Shown here piece after piece: positions 1 to 3,700 of a stretch of DNA of 6,615 bases. The position numbers were made by a program, and so were the translations under genes. The number at the start of each line of letters is the position of its first letter. Position 1 is the stretch's first letter. This DNA is from CAZECR01 sp964510495 (lineage in GTDB: Bacteria > Patescibacteriota > Patescibacteriia > Magasanikbacterales > GWA2-37-8), in contig CAZECR010000041.1 of the NCBI GenBank assembly GCA_964510495.1, forward strand, positions 1 to 6,615, given 5' to 3'. Under the pieces are notes generated by a model that saw nothing but the letters and a program-made list of their open reading frames with translations, made no database searches and was not told the origin of the DNA.

Positions 1-483
1 TTCTTCCAGAAGAATAACCGCCCCTTGAAGTTCACCTTTATGGAAAAAAGGCGTTGCAACCAGGTCGGTCGAGAGACACGAGCCGGCTTTGTTTGTGACA
101 TAAACTCGACTCGCTCCCGTGAACCGGAGAACATCTTGTTCTTTGAACACCTGGTCAATAATCTCGGTTGAGGTTGTGGGTGAAGTATGTTTTTTGTCAG
201 TGTTGCAGAAAACAAGAACATTTTCAATTTTTTTACCAATTAATTCTTGCGGAGCTTCACGCAAGAGCACGCCCGCTGCTTGGTTCATGATAAAAACTTT
301 TTTATGGAGGTCGACAACGAGCAGTCCTTCTCCAATCGAAGACAAAATGGCGTTAAGTTCTTGGTTTTTATACTCAGCAGTACGGCGAGCCTGGATTCCC
401 AGGCTTGCAATGACCAAAACAGAGATCGAAACAATCAGAATTATTGGCGCGGCAATAAGAATTTGCATGAAGAGCGTGTCCAT
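1..483 (-). CDS. PAS-domain membrane sensor protein, probable histidine kinase (3' part outside window)
   Basis: The first 161 codons are visible and the gene runs off the left edge with no stop. Residues 7-30 form one hydrophobic membrane segment (ILIAAPIILIVSISVLVIAS), followed at once by a basic stretch (QARR), which predicts that the rest faces the cytoplasm. After a short helical linker comes a PAS domain at about residues 42-161. It opens with the typical LNAILSSIGEGLLVVD cap, continues through VFIMNQAAGVLL and ELIGKKIENVL, and reaches a GAVILLEE strand at the edge. In this family PAS domains sense a ligand, redox state or membrane signal and pass it to a downstream output domain. One membrane helix plus PAS plus a further C-terminal part is the usual layout of bacterial sensor histidine kinases, but the HisKA and ATPase domains lie outside the window, so kinase activity is inferred. 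A GGUA-type or diguanylate cyclase output is possible. Start chosen: ATG at 483-481, with a strong Shine-Dalgarno 9 bases upstream; a second in-frame ATG (codon 6) has no such site. The gene is divergent from the giant surface-protein gene. Confidence 0.85.
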   Translation of the reverse strand, partial: MDTLFMQILIAAPIILIVSISVLVIASLGIQARRTAEYKNQELNAILSSIGEGLLVVDLHKKVFIMNQAAGVLLREAPQELIGKKIENVLVFCNTDKKHTSPTTSTEIIDQVFKEQDVLRFTGASRVYVTNKAGSCLSTDLVATPFFHKGELQGAVILLEE

Positions 484-492
484 AGATTTTTT

Positions 493-499
493 CCCCTCC
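493..499 (-). promoter_or_regulatory. Strong Shine-Dalgarno of the sensor gene
   Basis: On the minus strand the sequence reads GGAGGGG, and 9 bases separate it from the ATG at 483-481. It closely matches the anti-Shine-Dalgarno complement and decides the start in favour of codon 1 over the in-frame ATG at codon 6. It contrasts with the very weak site in front of the divergent gene. Confidence 0.8.
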
Positions 500-516
500 A
501 AAAAAAATGAAGTATG

Positions 517-525
517 TGATATAGT
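517..525 (+). promoter_or_regulatory. Candidate extended -10 promoter for the giant surface-protein gene
   Basis: TGATATAGT fits the extended -10 pattern TGnTATAAT with one mismatch. The hexamer 17 bases upstream (tccaaa, 497-502) is a poor -35, which extended -10 promoters tolerate. Transcription would start near 532 and give a leader of about 148 bases with three inverted repeats. The element lies on top of the opposing promoter's -10 (523-528), so the two would compete for polymerase. TATAAA (618-623) and TAAAAT (626-631) are alternative -10 boxes nearer the gene, but neither has a recognisable -35. Confidence 0.3.
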
Positions 526-551
526 ATATACAAGTTTTGCAACCCCGTCTA
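523..551 (-). promoter_or_regulatory. Candidate sigma70-type promoter for the sensor gene
   Basis: On the minus strand, TAGACG (551-546; 4 of 6 matches to TTGACA) is followed after 17 bases by TATACT (528-523; 5 of 6 to TATAAT). The predicted transcription start near 516 gives a leader of about 33 bases containing the Shine-Dalgarno. The -35 element overlaps one arm of the inverted repeat at 546-562, so a protein bound there could affect transcription. AT-rich DNA produces such matches by chance, so this is a candidate only. Confidence 0.4.
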
Positions 552-562
552 TTTTAAAGACG
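546..562. repeat. Inverted repeat 1 of the intergenic region
   Basis: CGTCT (546-550) and AGACG (558-562) are perfect complements around a 7-base AT loop. It is a short 5-bp stem and could be an operator half-site pair or a small RNA hairpin in the giant gene's leader. It overlaps the proposed -35 box of the sensor promoter. Alone it could be chance; its interest comes from sitting beside two further inverted repeats. Confidence 0.5.
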
Positions 563-566
563 AGAA

Positions 567-594
567 TCTTTTGTTTATATATATAAACAAAAGA
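567..594. repeat. Perfect 28-bp palindrome between the divergent genes
   Basis: TCTTTTGTTTATAT (567-580) is followed directly by its exact reverse complement (581-594), with no spacer and no mismatch. The centre is an alternating TATATATATA core that melts easily. The symmetry suits a dimeric DNA-binding regulator; as RNA from either strand it would form a long AU-rich hairpin. No U-run follows on either strand, so it is not a normal intrinsic terminator, and its place between two divergent starts also argues against that. The regulator, if any, is unknown. Confidence 0.85.
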
Positions 595-599
595 AAACC

Positions 600-612
600 G
601 CCTATTTTAGGC
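600..612. repeat. Inverted repeat 3 of the intergenic region
   Basis: GCCTA (600-604) and TAGGC (608-612) are perfect complements around a TTT loop. It lies 5 bases after the 28-bp palindrome and about 68 bases before the ATG of the giant gene. It could be a small hairpin in that gene's leader. AGGGG follows at 613-617 but is too far from the ATG to act as its ribosome-binding site. Confidence 0.5.
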
Positions 613-679
613 AGGGGTATAAAGATAAAATCACAATCTGAATTTATCAGAGAAACCAAAACAAAAAACCAGTAAAGCA

Positions 680-775
680 ATGCTTGTTTTTATAGTTACT
701 ATAATAAGCACGTTTTTTGTTATTGGTTTAATTTTTTTACTGAATAGAATTTTTCCAGCCGGCTTCTCAAAAGCG
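680..775 (+). other. Signal peptide / N-terminal membrane segment of the giant protein
   Basis: Residues 1-21 are hydrophobic, followed by N22-R23 and a short IFPAGFSKA tail; cleavage is likely after A32, which leaves ATVTW as the mature N-terminus. With Met at 680 there is no positive N-region before the hydrophobic core, which is unusual for a signal peptide. The codons just upstream in the same frame would supply one (EKPKQKTSKA), but no standard start codon precedes them. Confidence 0.75.
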
Positions 776-3700
776 GCGACTGTTACCTGGAGTGGTGTTT
801 CAAGCAGCACCTGGCAGACTGCTGGTAATTGGAGTAACTCGGCTGTGCCTACAAGCGCTGACGATGTTACCATATCTTCTTCAACTGCGATTACGGTAAC
901 CTTGTGGACGGCGCAGCTCGCAAACTTTAATAATCTTACGGTAGGTGGGGGGACGGCTACGACCACGCTTATTTTGATAGGAAATATTGGTACCGGTACG
1001 AATATAACCATTGAAAATAATGGTGTTTTAGAGATGCGTAATGCTACCGCCCAGACGATAACAGGTACGCTTACGATAAAAGCGGGTGGCGTTTTAACAC
1101 ATACTACTAATGGAAGTGCTCAAGCCTACAAAGTTGATTTTACAGCCCAAACAATCGATTTGCGTTCAGGTGGTTTAATTGATGTTGCTGGAAAAGGGTA
1201 TGCGGGAAGAGCTGCTAATGTTGGACAAGGACCCGGTGCAGGCGCTGGCGCTGGCGGGTCATACAGTAGTGGTGCAGGGCATGGCGGTCAAGGTGGAGAT
1301 GCATTATTTAATGGACATCTCGGCGGCAAGGGGTACTGTGATTTTACCGATGTGAACACAATAGGTTCTTCGGGTGGTGGTGGCTTTTCAACAGGCGGAG
1401 CAGGTGGTGGACTTGTGCGTTTGTATGCAGTGGGAACAATTACTCTCAATGGTATGATTAGTGCCAGCGGCTCAACTGGTTCAAGCAATCTTTCAACCGC
1501 AGCAGGAGCTGGTGGTGGGGTAAAAATATCGGCGAATACTGTGGCCGGCACACCGAGTAGTTTCAGTGTTGCTGGTGGCTCAGCAGGTTCAGGAACATCA
1601 GGTGGTGGTGGTGGATGTGTACAGATTGCCTACACAACAAGTAATAGTATTGCTAGTTCGCAAATCGTTTTGGGTGGTGGAGCATCAGGCGGTGGCAATG
1701 GTGGATACCCGGGAGGTGGGGGTTTACTGTATGTAAAGCAGGCATCGGCGAGCTATGGTGACCTTTACTCCAATAGTACATTTACCAGTGCCAATGCAAC
1801 CACCACTGTTTCAGTTCAAAATTTAACCCTTAACTCACTTTCACTCAGCCGTTCAAAATTTATCGTTACCTCAACACAACGGTTGACTCTTAACAATGAG
1901 AGCCTAACACCATTTGCAAACTCTAGCGCGAGCACTCCAGGCACCCTGTTTATTCAGGGTGGAACAGTTGATTTGGGTGGTGCAAGTAATCTTGGGGCGA
2001 TGAATCTTGATGTGCACGGTGGGACGCTTATAAACCCAGCATCATTAACTGTGGGTGCGGGCGGTGCGTTGTTGTTTTTTGGAACTAATACCATGACAGC
2101 ACTCACCTCGGTAAGTAGTAGTGGCCAGCTTTATCTTAAACGCGGCGCTTTTTCCTTTAATAGTCCAAACATTGTTATGAACCCGGGTGCCACAACCACC
2201 TTGGCATCTTTTACATCTTCATCGCAGCCCTTGGTGGTAGCGGATCTTACAATAAATAATAATGCACTGCTGACACATGAAACGAATGCCAGCATTCAGG
2301 CTAATGTTATTAATATCGCTGCAAATAATATTACTGTTGCTTCGGGTGGAAGTGTGAACGTGGATGGAAAAGGGTTTTCGAGGAATGTAAATTGTTACGG
2401 GAGTGGCTATGGCTACGGTGGTGGTGGGGGAAGTAGTTTTGTTGGCACTGGTGCTGGCGGTGGTGCACATGGTGGTGGTGGTGGTTTCGGTGCAAGTGGC
2501 TCATCTGGAGGAACTGCCTACTGCAATGTTTCCAATGTGGGAACTATGGGGTCGGCAGGTGGAGACGGCTCAGGATGTTTTTTTGATGCGGGTGCTGGCG
2601 GTGGTTTAATAATTATGAGTGCAACCACAACGTTTGCGGTGAATGGTACGATTAGCGCTAAAGGAAATGCCGCTACCGGAAGTACGAATAGTGGGTCAGG
2701 TGCTGGTGGTGGGGTAAAAATTACCGCCGGAACAGTGACCGGTACCCCAACACTTTTTAGTGTGGTAGGTGGAAACAGCCCAAGCCGTGGCGGTGGCGGT
2801 GGCGGTGGTTGTGTACGTATTGGTTATGGAAGTTCAAGCAGTATCACCTCTGCCAATTTAACGCTTACGGGTGGAACGAGTAGTACGGGGGGCGCTGGTG
2901 GGGTGGGGCTAGCCTCGGTTTCTTCAACTGTGCCCACCGCCCCATCCGTTCCGTATAGTGGAACAGGTGATGCGTCTACCGGAAGTACAAATCCAACAAA
3001 TTTAACTTCGCTTACCCCAACCTTTTCAGCGATTTGTAATACTCCAAATAGCGACACCTGTACCTCAGTGGAAATTGAAGTTGCTGACAATAGTGGCTTT
3101 ACCTCCCCTCGTTGGCAGTCCGGGCAGCTTTCAATTACCGCTATTGCCAGCAGTACCCGGAGTCAAAATATTTTATATGCGGGTAGTCAGCTCAAATATA
3201 ATACGACGTATTACTGGCGTATTCGTTTTTATAATGCCTATGGGGCAGGAGTGTGGTCAGCAGGAACAAATACTTTCTATGCACCCCGTACGATTGAATT
3301 GTACAGCTTTAACTTGGGAGGCGCAGTGCAATCGGGTAGAAGCATTCCAATTACCTGGGGTTCAATTGGTGGATCAACAACAACAGCAGAGACAGTCAAA
3401 ATTGAATATTCGGTTGATAATTTTGCCACGACCGTGGCAACAGCCACAAGCTCTGTTGCTTCCGGTTCGTCGTCGTCAACAGTCTATAGCTATGCTTGGA
3501 CGATTCCTTCGGCCACTGCCGTATGTGGGGCATCAAGCTGTTCGACGGTGCGAGTAAGAATTTCTTCTAACAACGACGGAAATAATTATATTGTAACCGG
3601 TGAGCAGAATTTTACTATTCAAAATAGTCTGGCTACCGGCATTAAATACGGCCGCACTTTTAGCGTCTCTGATTTTTTCACAACAAGTGATTTGGTATCT

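Noticed and set aside
119..586. Plus-strand open frame of 155 codons opposite the sensor gene
   Set aside because: It is the antisense of a clear membrane-plus-PAS coding region with a strong Shine-Dalgarno; its own translation is Ser/Trp/Ile-rich with no recognisable domain.
567..594. Palindrome as a rho-independent terminator
   Set aside because: No U-run follows on either strand, it is AT-rich rather than GC-rich, and it lies between two divergent gene starts rather than after a gene.
631..1011. Minus-strand open frame of 126 codons opposite the start of the giant gene
   Set aside because: It is the antisense of the signal peptide and beta-helix region; Val/Pro-rich translation reflects the complement of Thr/Gly codons, and no ribosome-binding site or family pattern is seen.
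2403..2609. Alternative-frame Val/Leu/Met-rich open frame within the Gly-rich DNA
   Set aside because: GGT-type repeats read in another frame give Val runs (GTG), an artefact of codon repetition.
1601..2809. GGT/GGC repeat tracts as phase-variation switches
   Set aside because: The tracts are trinucleotide repeats, so slippage adds or removes glycines without changing frame; on/off switching is not expected.
1154..2920. Gly-rich modules as a PE_PGRS or silk/collagen-type protein
   Set aside because: There is no PE N-terminus, no regular Gly-x-y period, and the modules contain conserved hydrophobic strands and cysteines.
3075..3557. Plus-strand 160-codon frame that could suggest a frameshift in the giant gene
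   Set aside because: The main frame stays open across it and encodes FN3-like and KNH-like motifs; the alternative frame is Gln/Arg/Leu-rich without a domain.
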